Shown: one piece after another, positions 1-10,640 of the stretch
Layout: the number at the start of each line of letters is the position of its first letter
Numbering within the stretch: position 1 is the first letter of the stretch
Origin: Chionis minor
Lineage: Eukaryota; Chordata; Aves; Charadriiformes; Chionididae
Direction of reading: 5' to 3'
DNA length: 64,000 nucleotides
Assembly (NCBI GenBank): GCA_013398295.1
Contig: VZSF01008903.1
Span: forward strand, 124,001 to 188,000
Position numbers and translations under genes: made by a program
The notes under the pieces: model-generated
Database searches by the model: none
What the model saw: only the letters and a program-made list of their open reading frames with translations
What the model was told of the DNA's origin: nothing

Positions 1-2390
1 CGCAGTCACTGAACGTGTTTATTATAGGGCAGACGGGAATGTAGTATTCAGTGGCAGCCCCGTGCTCCCCTCGCTTGTCCTTCAGTTTAATGGGATACAG
101 GCATAAATCATAGATCTGATACTGCACGTGGGCTCTGGCTATATTTTTTTTATAAAGAACATTTGCTCTGATTTATAGAGCACTGGGTTTTGAATTAGTC
201 TAGCTTGAAAACTGAATCAAATCTTTCCATCAAGTCTGTTTTTTTGCATTATGAATGGCTTAGCTGTTTAGTAATGGAATGCCAATCAGCCATTGCTTCT
301 CTCCATAGGCAATGCCGAGAAGATCATTTCGGAACATAGACTCTGTGATTAACTGAAATGAACTGTAAAATTGTATTTTGTTTAAAGCTTTTCCTTTTGC
401 AGGGAGATTCCTAGCGGGTTGTGGAGTTACCTCGCTGGTGGCATGAAGGGGGTTAAAGGAGGAGGGAATGGGGCAGGGAGGGAGGATGCATCCCCGAACT
501 CCCCACCTTATCTGTATGTTAAACAAGGATGAGCGTTTCCTAAGTTGCAGGAATGTCTTAACAGTTAGGACCACATTGGAGATTTGGCCTGCAGACTTGC
601 ACAGACGGGTAATAGCTTTTTCCTTACTTCGAGAGCGGGCTGTTCTCCCTGCCTGGGGAAGGCGAACCGCGTAGGCACAGCACTCCCGGCACGCAGATTG
701 CTGGAGCCAGCCATTCCCTCGGCCAGCCTGTATCCCCTCGTAAACCTCCGCTGCACTTGGAGCCACTCTCTGGCTTTGCAAGGGGGAAAAAGATGCAACA
801 CAGACCCACGCAGGGCTGGGGCAGCTCCTTGTCGCAGCTGGAGATGCCTGGGGACAGGCGCGACATAGAGGGCAAGCCAAAAAATGAGGTGCCTGGTCAC
901 TACTGCCCCCACCACTCTCAAAGCCTGGCTTGATGAAGGGGGACTCTCCCACGGATATGAGCAGTGAGCCAAGCCCCTCAGCCAAAGGTTCCTGCACCTA
1001 CCTCAGAGCTTCACCAGAGCTCCAGCAGCCCCTCTGGAAGTCATGTCCCACCCTAGCATGGAAGATGACAAATGCCCAAAAAGCCCTCGTGTCCCTGAGT
1101 CAGTCGGGCTGCTGTTAATTACCCTCCCCAAGAAAAGTGCACGCCTGCTTTCCAGTCAGAATTTGTCAAACGCCAGTTTTAATGAACCTTTCTCCATGGA
1201 AGGCCCTTGACACCAAGGTGACAAAGCTCTCCACCTTCAACTCATATTTTTGCTTTGTCACATACGCAGGAGCATAAAAATAAGCTGGTTTTCAATCAAA
1301 CAGCCCAAGGTTCTCGAAATCTTTCATATTCCACCGGAGTGAATTATTCAGTGAATTATTTTGCTGTATTTAATGAGTTCCAGTTTGATTTGACTAAGTA
1401 TAACTTTATAAACACGTTCTCTCTGCTCCCATCCATCTCAATAGCCGCTTTGAGGTGTTCCTTAAAAGTCGTGTTTAGTGGCTCTAGGTTAGGTCTCATT
1501 AATACAGTAATGATTTTACTAAAGAGCTCACATGCTAAACCCACTCTGCAGAATACATTGGTAAAATCACTTTAAATAAAATAAATAACTTTCTGGAGCT
1601 TTCGTATGCAGTGCCAGAACATCTGAGCAGATACAAACTGGAATGGTTAAATGAAATCCATGTTTCTGTATAGGAAACTGATGTAATTCCACATGAGATA
1701 AAGTCAGGACAAAGGGCCGTGGTTACAGGCTGGCAATGGGGAGGAAAGGGTTCCCTCTCATCTCAGCTGCTCATGTAAATTTGGCCAGTTTGCCTGATGT
1801 TCTTGGTGCCTTGGCTCCCTCTCCCACCCTCCAGCCTCCCTGCGAGGGTTTTGCACGGTGCATTGGAGACTCACCTGCCCGTGCCTACAGACAGATATAA
1901 AATTAGTAATTCAGAAAAACCAGAAGGGAAAAAAAAAAAAAAGTTATGTGAATATCAGACTCCAGGTTGGCTAGTTTTCTACAGATTTGGGTCTCGTGGG
2001 TGACTGTGAGTTCTGGTTGAGGCTTCTCATGTCATTCAGGCTCCTCCGCCTTCCTCCTTGCGCTCCTGTGCCACGGCTCTGACGTCTACTCGGGTACGTG
2101 CTGATGCTGCGAGCTCCACGCAGGTTGTTTGTGGGGACTTTCTCCTCTGCTCAGCTGCTCTAGACAGGGGACAGCAGAAAGATCACAAATCTCTATTCCT
2201 CTGTCAAACTTGCTTGAAAAGAGCTAGTACGTTCAAAAGTTATAGAGGTGGTAGAAAACACAGGTACACGCACACACACACGCGGCCCATAGTTTCTTTT
2301 TGAGCGTAACTTCCTTAGGAAAATGGGCTAAACTTCTGCAGAAAGTTTTCCTGTTTACAAGGTCATATCTCTGTGTAGGGTCTCACCAGG
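1..2390. other. Unique non-coding sequence, no gene recognised
   Basis: No recognisable gene or young repeat. Positions 1-260 and about 1140-1700 are AT-rich with runs of TAAT/ATTA and look like ordinary conserved-type non-coding DNA. Positions 560-1000 are richer in G+C, and long frames stay open there on both strands. The minus frame over 260-997 is long, but it begins at a GTG and resembles no family I know. A 15-A run lies near 1929 and a short CA-rich stretch near 2266-2283. Whether this is intronic or intergenic cannot be told from sequence. Confidence 0.5.
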
Positions 2391-2394
2391 AAGA

Positions 2395-2580
2395 CCGTGT
2401 CAGTGGTCAACTGAGAGGCACAGCAGCAACGAGTGGGACTGCCCCTGCCTCAGTTTCCCTCCTGGCAGGGTAGGGATGATGATGATGATAACCCCCATTG
2501 TGTTGGGGTGGGGTTTTTTTAACTCATTTTGAGACTGACATATGGAAGAGCTACCTCAGAGCAAGGCACTCAGTATTAAT
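2395..2580. repeat. Possible ancient MIR/L3-like repeat fragment
   Basis: The order of blocks resembles an old amniote interspersed repeat. First comes a 'cctcagtttccc' block near 2448, then a GGGATGATGATGATGATA stretch, which is the usual place for 'ggggataata'. It ends with a segment around 2528-2580 reading like 'ttgagac...aaggcactcagtattaat', the type of sequence found at the 3' end of MIR/L3-class elements. The copy is very decayed and the family assignment is an inference. It lies in the opposite orientation to the related blocks at 14.4-14.6 and 29.3-29.5 kb. The GAT run at 2474-2490 is a short microsatellite inside it. Confidence 0.4.
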
Positions 2581-3362
2581 TCACCAGTGGCCAATTTTAT
2601 ACCTGGGAACAATATGTGTTTGATTGTGCTGGTGCCAGTAGATTGCATTTCATAAGGGTGTCCCCGGAAGGTGCCAGAGCTTGGATCTTTCTCAGTGGGA
2701 GCAACCATGAGCTGTGATGTATCGCTTCACTCTGGAAACATTTATAGCATGCTCCTCGCAGTGGGCATCTGCAAAGCAGCTTCTTAAGCTTTTATCACAG
2801 CAGGGTAATATCGACAACCAATGAACTTTCCCTTTCCGTAGCAGTTAGAGAGGGATAGGTATTAAAATCCTCCACCCCCTCGGCTCCCTGTTGACTTTCA
2901 TCCGTGCTAAGCAACTGGTTTATCACGGGGTTATGTCTTGCCAGGAGGGAGGTTTTCAGCAGGGCACTATCCCAGAGGAAAGTGGACGGGCAGACACGGC
3001 AAACCAGCCCCAGGCATCCCAACTGCTGCGCCTCTGGGGACAGTGCCCTTGGGCTGGGTGCAAACACCCACAGATTTCCCTAAAATGGGCAAAAATCACC
3101 CGCAGCTGGAGGGTGACAGGCGAGAACTCTGTTACAGCACCCACCTTACACCCTGCCCACACTGGTGACTGTCTGGGGGTTCCACCAGACTATGTGGGGC
3201 TGTGCTGATTTACACACCCCGGGGCACAAAACCGCCAGTGGGAGATGATTAAGGGGCGGCAAAGGCATCCTTATTTTCAGAGACTGACAGGTTTGGCGCT
3301 GGGATGTGGGAAGGAAGAGGCTAAAAAAGTAGAACAAAATAAATTCAGACAAACACAATATG
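2581..3362. other. Unique non-coding sequence, no gene recognised
   Basis: No repeat or gene was recognised. Several overlapping open frames occur at 2795-3210 on both strands without protein-family resemblance or convincing splice sites. They are best treated as chance frames in G+C-moderate DNA. Confidence 0.45.
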
Positions 3363-3740
3363 TCATAGAACTGTAGAATCATAGAATAGTTAGAGTTGGA
3401 AGGGAGCTTAAAGCTCATCTAGTTCCACCCCCTGCCCTGGGCAGGGACACCTCCCACCAGACCAGGTTGCTCCAAGCCCCGTCCAACCTGGCCTTGAACC
3501 TCCAGGGATGGGGCAGCCACAGCTTCTCTGGGCAACCCTGGCCAGGGGCTCCCCACCCTCACAGGCAACAATTTCTTCTTAATATCTAATCTAAATCTTC
3601 CCTCTTCCAGTTTAAAACCGTTCTCCCTCGTCCTTTGGCTCTACTCCCTGATCCAGAGTCCCTCCCCAGCTTTCCCGGAGTCCCTTTAGGGACTGGAAGG
3701 GGACTCTAAGGTCTCCCCGGAGCCTTTTCTTCTCCCTTTG
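3363..3740 (-). mobile_element. CR1 LINE 3' fragment (5'-truncated)
   Basis: The fragment begins with the complement of the CR1 terminal octamer repeats (tagaatcatagaat). It continues through 'gttggaagggagctt', 'cctgccctgggcagggacacctccc', 'ggggcagccacagcttctctgggcaaccctggccaggggctc' in separate recognisable blocks, and then 'aatatctaatctaaatcttccc'. It stops in the block that normally reads 'aggtctccccggagccttctcttctcc'. This is the 3' UTR plus the very end of ORF2, read on the minus strand. The missing 5' part fits target-primed reverse transcription that stopped early. The copy is moderately diverged and not mobile. Confidence 0.93.
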
Positions 3741-4110
3741 ATACTTTGCCACCACTCCGTCTGCCTCTTCCTGTCTGTCTCTTTTCTTTGCTCATGACTT
3801 CAGCCAAAGGTCATTAAATCAATAAGAAGATTTCCTGGTATCCAACCATTTGGGGTCAGGATCTTTTAATACAAGGGAGAGACTGTGCCCCTGCATATGA
3901 GCGTGGCATCCATCACATCGCTGTATTTATCATCATGATCGTTATTATTGAAATATCACTCACGATTCCTTTATCGATTTTGGCACACAAAGCGGGGATT
4001 CAAATCTGTGTTAAAATAACAGCTCCACTGCAGCGCTCGGTATTGATGGACGCGGAGCAATAACACTTACTGGAATGAGAGGCTCCGGGTGCTGTGGGGT
4101 GGCACGGCAG
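3741..4110. other. Unique AT-rich non-coding sequence
   Basis: Nothing coding was recognised. The stretch around 3910-4020 is AT-rich with TATTTATCATCATGATCG-like and ATTATTG motifs, suitable for homeodomain or SOX-type sites, but no specific site is claimed. Confidence 0.4.
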
Positions 4111-4114
4111 CGCC

Positions 4115-4281
4115 GGGATAGTGAAGTGTCATCATTTTGGACCAGGATCTATTGCACGGTTTTAGGAAGGCATCTGGAAGAGAAGAGGTGTGCCGGCATG
4201 ATAGTGCTGGTGTGATAGTGAATAGTCATAATTTTGGACTTGGACACCATTGCATGGTTTTGGGAAGGGATCTGGAAGATC
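4115..4281. repeat. Degenerate two-copy tandem duplication, 97-nt period
   Basis: Unit 1 runs from about 4115 to 4184 and unit 2 from about 4212 to 4281. Both share, in the same order, 'gatagtgaa', 'gtcat.attttgga', 'attgca.ggtttt', 'ggaag' and 'tctggaaga'. The matched 'gata' starts are at 4117 and 4214, giving a 97-nt period. The units differ at many positions, so the duplication is old. No family is recognised. Short 'gatctgg' echoes at 4268-4290 extend the pattern. Confidence 0.6.
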
Positions 4282-5100
4282 TGGATCTGGAAAGGACCAA
4301 GAGTTGGAGGGATGTCTCGAGTGGGATGCCATCTGGAGATACATGGCATGGTGCTCAGCTCCTGAACATCCCTACATTTGCATCCTTCTCCCTAAAAAAT
4401 TGAGGAACCTGCTGTTTAACAGCTCCTGGATCACCACTCCCGTGACAGAGCAAGGCTGCCTACTTCCCAAAAGCTGGTCAGCGAGCTGTTGTTCTCGCAG
4501 GTGAGCACACATCTTCGGGGCCAGCGCCTGGAGCTGCCACCTTTGGGTGGCTGCAGACATCTCGGGGGCAGAGCAGATCCTCCACAGGAGGCCCGGGATG
4601 CACAGACTCCGGCCGTCCAGTCTGATTCATGCTGCATTTTCAGAGGCTCTGAAATACGGTGTTATTTGTATAGAAAAAGCCAATACAGTGACTGTCCCAA
4701 TAACTTTCTGTTGAATGATCCTGCATTCAGGCCCGAGGAAAGGGGCCATTAGCAGCTGGCAAGGCAAAAAATAAGAAAAAAAAATTTAATTTTACTTTTT
4801 TCATTTTGCCCTCCTCTGAAGTGTATTTCCTCCGAAGGCAGAGCCTGAGCGAGCAGAGAAGAACGATGAGGTTATCAACAGCCCTCGGCATGGCCAGGGC
4901 AGAGCTGTGGCCTCACAGGGCGCAAGGGCAGGACAGGCACTTCTGCTCCAAATAGAGTGTCCTCTCTCCTTTTCATTCTCCACATGCATCATTTGGGGGT
5001 GAATATAACCTCTCTCTCTCCACAATATCCTGAATTCTTTCTCTGTCTGTCTCTCTACTTAGGTTTCCAGCTATTTATCTGCTTGCGTCGACTAGATTAG
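4282..5100. other. Unique non-coding sequence
   Basis: No gene or interspersed repeat was recognised. Short open frames occur on both strands at 4250-4750 but resemble no family. An A/T-rich patch lies near 4768-4805, and a pyrimidine-rich (TCTC)n-like patch at about 5009-5056. Confidence 0.4.
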
Positions 5101-5308
5101 ATAAAGATTTAGGTGTAAGGATAGATGGAGATGGATTGGTAGAAAGCTACCCAACCATCCATCTGTTCCTCCACCTATCCATCTCACTTCTTAAATCCTG
5201 ATACATTTCCCATCATAGGGAGAGAGCTCTTCTCCTAGATGAAGACTGAGGATAGATAGATGGATGGCTAAGTAGATCTTCATTTAATCTATCCATCTAT
5301 CTATCCTC
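5101..5308. repeat. Imperfect GATA/GATG simple repeat with strand-switched inverted arms
   Basis: The first half is purine-rich on the plus strand (aggatagatgg, ggatagatagatggatgg). It alternates with complementary pyrimidine-rich stretches (ccaaccatccatctg, ccacctatccatctc, atctatccatctatc). Positions 5248-5265 and 5291-5308 are perfect reverse complements, 18 bp each with a 25-nt spacer. A second, less perfect pair lies at about 5118-5143 and 5151-5186. The repeat can therefore fold into a hairpin or cruciform. Confidence 0.8.
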
Positions 5309-6599
5309 CCAGACTGACCTATCAGCCCATCTCACCTCCTAATTTTTTCTCTCCCTGTCTATGCTCAGAAACCCTGATCCATCCAGCTCCCAGTTAAGGA
5401 TTTACTACAGCTTCTCTCCTCAAAGAACAAATGTGTTTGACCCTTTTCATTACCCATAAAATTACTTGCATTGCTCCTTGTTTTTCCTATAGTTTTAATG
5501 GAGAGAAGCAGAGCCTGAAAGCTAGCAAATACCCAGGCGCTCTCCCCAATTAAATATCGGGTTAATCATCACCAGGAAGACAAGAACAGCATGCTTGCAG
5601 CCGGGCAGGGTGCAGCCGAGGGTGCACGAGGGACGCCAGCCCAAAAGATCATATAAAAAAACCCCACCCCATAGCTCCCCTAGCATCAGTGGATCACATC
5701 CATCTGGATGGCACCAGCTTATAAATTGCTCGTTAAAAGCAGCCCTCCACTGGGCAATTTTCCCATGAAGGAGGGAAGATTTGGTTCTGCAACTTCTTGA
5801 TGTGGGTCTGATTAAACACCCTGCTTCCATCCTCTCTCTCTCACGCCGTGCCAGGTAATTTATGACGACTCACAACACACTATTGTAAATGTTCCCTATT
5901 GCTCTGGCAGTACTCTTCCCTCCCCGGCACAGTATTTTCCCCCCTCTGAAGAGAAATGAGCTCAGCTAGTGACGATTGCTGCTGCCCTGGAAAAGGTTCC
6001 AGCGAGACTATATCACACCTTAAAAACCAAGAAAATTAAAGGAGGAGGAGAAAAATATTGACCTGGAGGCCAATTAAGTCCTCGGCACAAGGAGGAAGCT
6101 GGGAGTTTAGAAAATGTCTATTTGGTAAAACTGAACTTTTGCACAGAGGCTGTATCAAGTCCCCTCCTTTCTGCCTGCCTCTGGGACATTTTCCTCTTTG
6201 TTCATGTTTCAGCCTTGATATTTGTAAAATAAAAGAAATTTCTGGTTTGAAATGATTCTGCATTTCACAATGTTGAGCTGATTATCGTGAAATTAATTAT
6301 TACAAACATAAAGTTAACACGGCAGAAATGGAAACAAAAACCTCCCCAAAATTGCCAAGGGAATTATTTGCACAGATCAAAAGCAATTTACTCTGCCAAG
6401 CTTTCATATTGCAAATGGTATTTGCGAGCTCCTCTTTCCATCCCAGCGTGGTTGGCAGAGAAGGTTTGCTGAACTCAAAATATTTGGCAGGGCTGGGAAT
6501 TTTTTCCTCACCCAGTTTAATTGTCAGGCTCGTTACTCTGAGGTGGAGAGTAACCCAAGTCAGGGAGCAAGAGCCAGGGGCAGCCCCAAGAAAGTGCCA
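5309..6599. other. Unique non-coding sequence, partly AT-rich
   Basis: No gene was recognised. Around 5840-6060 and 6200-6320 the DNA is AT-rich with ATTAA/TAATTAT motifs typical of conserved regulatory DNA in vertebrates. Such conservation cannot be tested here. The upstream edge of the following CR1 copy is uncertain and may lie anywhere in about 6540-6610. Confidence 0.4.
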
Positions 6600-7477
6600 G
6601 GGATGTTGACCCACTGGAAAGTGGGATGGTCCAGTGCAGGGATCTGGACAGGCTGGATCCATGGGCCAAGGCTAATGGTGTGAGGTTGAAGCAGGGCAAG
6701 TGCCGGGTCCTGCCCTTGGGTGACAACATCCCCATGAACACTACAGGCCTGGGGAAGAGTGGTTGGAAAGCCGTCTGGTGGAAAAGGACCTGGGGATGTT
6801 GGCCAAGAGGTGGCTGAAGATGAGCCAGCAGTGTGTGCCCAGGTGGCCAAGGCAGCCACCAGCATCCTGGCCTGGATCAGCAATGGTGTGGCCAACAGGA
6901 CTGGGGCAGTGATGGTCTCCCTGAACTGGGCACTGATGAAACCCCACCTGGAATCCTGTGTTCAGTTTTGGGCCCCTCACTCCAAGAAAGACACTGAGGG
7001 GCTGGAGCGTGTCCAGAGAAGGGCAACGGAGCTGGTGAGGGGTCTGGAGCACAAGTCTCCTGAGGAGCCTCTGAGGGACCTGGGGTTGTTCAGCCTGGAG
7101 AAGAGGAGGCTGAGGGGAGACCTTCTCGCTCTCTGCAACTGCCTGAGAGGAGGGTGTAGCCAGGGGGGGTCAATCTCTTCTCCCAAGGAACAGGCGATAG
7201 GACAAGAGGAAACGGCCTCAAGTTGTTCCAGGGGAGGTTTAGATTGGATATTGGGAAAAAATTCTTCACCCAAAGGGTCATCAATCATTGGCAGAGGCTA
7301 CCCAGGGCAGTGGTGGAGTCACCATCCCTGGAGGTGTTTCCCAGCCAGGCAGTCGTGGTGGGGAGGGACATGGGTTACTGGTGGGTTGGTCCATGTTGGG
7401 TTGATGGTTGGACTCGATGATCTTACAGATCCCTTCCAACCTACACCATTCCATGATTTTATGATTCTATTCTATGA
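6600..7477 (+). mobile_element. CR1 LINE 3' fragment with decayed ORF2 C-terminus
   Basis: This is the longest CR1 fragment on the plus strand. The region 6626-6790 translates to a CR1 ORF2 C-terminal block (DRLDPWAKANGVRLKQGKCR). After a frame change, 6840-7150 encodes CR1-type residues such as [36 protein letters not shown] and [14 protein letters not shown]. The 3' part holds 'aggggaggtttagattggatattgg' and 'ggttggactcgatgatctta' in pieces, and it ends in ATTCTATTCTATGA octamers. The frame change and missing catalytic domain make it inactive. It closely resembles the minus-strand copy at 41.9-42.6 kb, so both belong to one subfamily. Confidence 0.95.
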
Positions 7478-8217
7478 GCCATCAGCGTGTTCCCACGTGC
7501 ACAACTAATATCAGTATTGCAAACTAAGGACCAGGAGCTGAGGGTGGGACTGCCTGGCTGGACAAGGCAGGGGGGTTTCACAGCAAGGACGAGGACCCTC
7601 AGGCACAATGCATTTAGGGAAGCGCCAGCAAAGATGCCCAGGCAGGCACGGCACAGCAGGGCAGGGGGAGGGCAGCTGCCTGTCTGCAGATCTCCCATCC
7701 CAGGCAGTTTGTCCTTCATTTCCTGAGCTACAAATTCACTTGGACACATGTTCTGAATTTAGAAACAAGCACATTCTGTGGAATTCATATTTTATGAGGC
7801 TCCTTTTAGGGGCATATTGTAAAAGAAATGACTACATCTGATTTTTCTGTTCTTTCCATTCTCTTAAAACTAGCTAACGAGAGTCAGGGTAACATAAAAG
7901 GACCTGCTTAGGCTGCGTCGTGAACCTGGAGGTTCAAGAGCCTGTGAACATCCCAGAATTTACTATGTGCCAATGAGACATCAAGGCTTGGAGGCTTGCT
8001 CTTCTTCCCATGGCGGTCCGGGAGAACTTTGCCATTATCACCTTGAGCCAGTTTTGGAGAGGAATCAAGTTCAGTATTAAAGACCTGGGGATCCAGAAAT
8101 GTGCTCCACCCCTGCTGTGTGGTCCTGGAGATGGGGTTTCCATCTTCTACTTTATTTTTCATTTGATCTTACAAATGGCACACACAGAATTACAACCAAA
8201 GAGGCTGAGGCTGTAAA
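7478..8217. other. Unique non-coding sequence
   Basis: No gene or repeat was recognised. Short open frames occur on both strands at 7487-8160, with no family resemblance. Confidence 0.4.
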
Positions 8218-8340
8218 GTCCAGCACTCAGACCTTTGACAGCTGCAGTGTGCCATTTTAATATTTGTAGATATAGAGATATATGTGCATATATACACTTA
8301 AGCTGTCCACTTAGCGTTGACAAAATGTCAGGGCCTTACC
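8218..8340. promoter_or_regulatory. Candidate conserved non-coding block, AT-rich
   Basis: The segment combines a TTTGACAGCTGCAGTG stretch, which contains the E-box CAGCTG and a TGACAG TALE-homeodomain-like core, with an AT-rich run (gatatagagatatatgtgcatatata). It is free of recognisable repeats. The composition fits a vertebrate enhancer, but this is an inference, since there is no conservation evidence in hand. Confidence 0.2.
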
Positions 8341-8900
8341 TTTTCAGAAGCGACTCATGGTGTTTTGGCTGCCCAAGCGGATAAAGCGGAGACGTGACAG
8401 ATGTGTTGCGGGTGCAGAAAGCAGCAAGCCCCGCTGGCTTCCCTTAAAAACTTCTCCCTAGAAATGGAAGGTCCTCCAAACCACAGCTCCCCTTCAAAAA
8501 CAGAGGCGATATTTGTGTGCTTGGTTGTGTCTGCATTAACGACTACATTATATGAGTTGGGGGGGGTGGGCAGGGTGCTTTGGACGGGTCCCATCCCTAT
8601 CCCATGCTCTGGACACGGCCGGGATGCTCCCAGAGTACACCTTCCCATCCAGTGGCACTGGGCAGGATCCCATCCACGCTCTCCAGGGTGGCTCCACGGC
8701 ATGAACCAAAACACAGCCCATGGGGACAACAAGGAGGATCCCTTCATGGGCACATCTGGATCACAACTAAGACACTAATAAAGATGTCCCACGAGGGCCA
8801 AGATGCCATCCCTCAACTCCCAGCCAAAGCTTGGAGGTTTGGAAATTCAAGTGTGCAAAGTTTCTCTCCGCCTTCTTTAATCTATAAATCATCCCCTAAC
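8341..8900. other. Unique non-coding sequence
   Basis: No gene was recognised. A G run of 8 lies at about 8560. Open frames on both strands at 8355-8924 overlap each other and show no family resemblance. Confidence 0.4.
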
Positions 8901-9330
8901 CATTTGTTTGGGGGAAATATATAGTTCCTGCCACAACCACTGTGAGATAAAGCATTGTAAGTGTTACAACATGCAGCTAATCCCTTTAATAGATCTCTTG
9001 CTATTAATTTCAGTACTTGCTTTGCCTTTGCCAGGCCCTGTCATTATTCCTGGGGATTATGTCTTCAAGGTGGCCTATCTGCTTTATCCAAATACTTTTC
9101 ATATTTCAAACTCCGGAGTGCACTTAACATTCAGCACAAACCAGCCAAACACCTTGCCGAGCTGCTGAACTAGCGAGGCATAAATCTGCCACCCATCTCG
9201 CAGCGAAACAAATGGCTGCAAGAGAAAAGGAAGAGGTTTCCGTGCTGTATCATTTAGCGGCGATGATCGCCACCGCAGGTACGATTTGCTCCTTCATCGA
9301 GTAGCAGGAAGGCACATTTTCTCAGCAGCC
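8901..9330. promoter_or_regulatory. Candidate conserved non-coding block
   Basis: A repeat-free, moderately AT-rich segment with motifs such as 'cctttaatagatc', 'ttatccaaatac' and 'aacaaatggctgc'. It is flanked by less structured DNA. It looks like an enhancer-type block, but only a cross-species alignment could show that. Confidence 0.18.
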
Positions 9331-10480
9331 TCGCAGGACAGTTCAGAAAAGAATGGTGTTGACCTGAGAGTCACCAGAACAAATCTGGTCCCATTTGCGC
9401 CTTTATAATTGACCTGCTTGGGCATGTTGAAGGTCAAGTGGCACAATTTCCTTTCTGGTCTAATCACAGACGGATTTTTAAGAGACAACGGAGAGCAACT
9501 GAGGAGCCTCCGTGCCCTTCCCAGAAGTTAACGGGCCCTGACGCCTCTCAACTTGGTGCTGAGAGACATCGGAGCTTCAAGGATGAGTTTCCAGCTGGCG
9601 TCTCTTCGTAGCCCCCATGTGTCCCTGGCCACCAGCGAGCTGCATTTGCAACCCAGCATCTTTCATCCATGTAGAGCGTGCGGCAGGGAAGAGCCGCGCC
9701 GTTCAACGACCGTGCCTCGCAGGGGAGGATGAATTTATAGCAACAAATCCTCCTGTCTCAGCATGAACTTGTGCCCAGCGAAGGTGAGCACTGCCTGAGG
9801 AAAGGGCAAATGTGAGAATCCAGCCAGGACATCAGGAACGCAACCTCCCAGATAGCACATTGCAGCCTGCAACCGCGTGTGCTACCAACCAGATCCATCC
9901 GGAGAAAAAGCTACGTGGCACCAATTCACAGCTCAGCTTGGGAATATTGGGCCAGGCAGAGAAATTGAGCCCTGGACCCCTTTTTGTGTCCCTCGTCCCT
10001 CGCTCACTGCCTTTGTTGTGATGCCAAAGCCAATTGGGAGATGCTGAAACTCCTTGGCCTGTGCTCATTTCTGGTAAGTGGTGACTATTAGTATTCAGGC
10101 CAAAGACCTCGCAGCATTATACAGTTCAATATTTTCTGCCCCTGTAACAAAGGCAATCCATTTCACATGCAGAACGCGAGAGTGCAACCTTTTGTTACTC
10201 GAGTTTCTTAAATTTTTATCTCAAAAATCAATGAAGGAATTGGAATTCCACATCTCATTTTATGGTCAGGAGAAAAAGAGGGAGAGCACAAGGGAAAATG
10301 ATGAAAGAGGGGAAAAGGGGAAAAAAACCCCACCCTAGCTCATCCAGATATGCTCATAAATTCTTTAACAATTTAATTATTGTGCATTTTGTGCTTTGGT
10401 TTTAAAGCTTTGAATGAGGGTTGGGTTTTTTGTTGTATTTTTTTTTCCCCTGCAGAGTCTATAGAATTGCTTGTCTTTTG
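9331..10480. other. Unique non-coding sequence with a weak exon candidate
   Basis: No established gene is visible. At 10041 an ATG with G at -3 opens eleven hydrophobic-rich codons (MLKLLGLCSFL), directly followed by a consensus-like splice donor GTAAGT at 10074-10079. That is the look of a first coding exon for a secreted peptide, but no downstream exon could be linked. An A-rich purine stretch lies at 10260-10335 and a T run at about 10438-10447. Confidence 0.35.
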
Positions 10481-10640
10481 TAGTTGATCTTCTTGGAGAA
10501 AGAAATTATTCTCCATCCAATTAATCTAATTAGAATGTAATCAAGTTGTAGAGATCTGTGCAGCAGTGTGAGTGATTAGGAAAAATTACCTTTCCACAAA
10601 GAGTTTAAATTTAATTTTAGTTCCATAATCTAAAGCCCAA
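10481..10640. promoter_or_regulatory. Candidate homeodomain-binding regulatory block
   Basis: Positions 10522-10532 read TAATCTAATTA, a palindromic TAAT-N3-ATTA site. This is the P3 type bound by dimers of paired-class homeodomains. It lies between other TAAT/ATTA cores (aaattatt, ccaattaa, tgtaatcaa), and 'gtttaaatttaatttta' follows at about 10602. Such clustering is common in developmental enhancers. AT-rich DNA also produces such sites by chance, so the assignment is tentative. Confidence 0.3.

Noticed and set aside
260..997. 245-codon open frame on the minus strand
   Set aside because: The longest frame outside CR1, but it begins at GTG, has no domain I recognise, and the plus strand is also open over part of it. 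Frames of this length are expected a few times by chance in G+C-moderate DNA of this size.
6759..7508. 249-codon open frame on the plus strand as a gene
   Set aside because: It is the C-terminal end of CR1 ORF2 running on into the 3' UTR. The catalytic domain is absent and a frame change occurs at about 6.79 kb.
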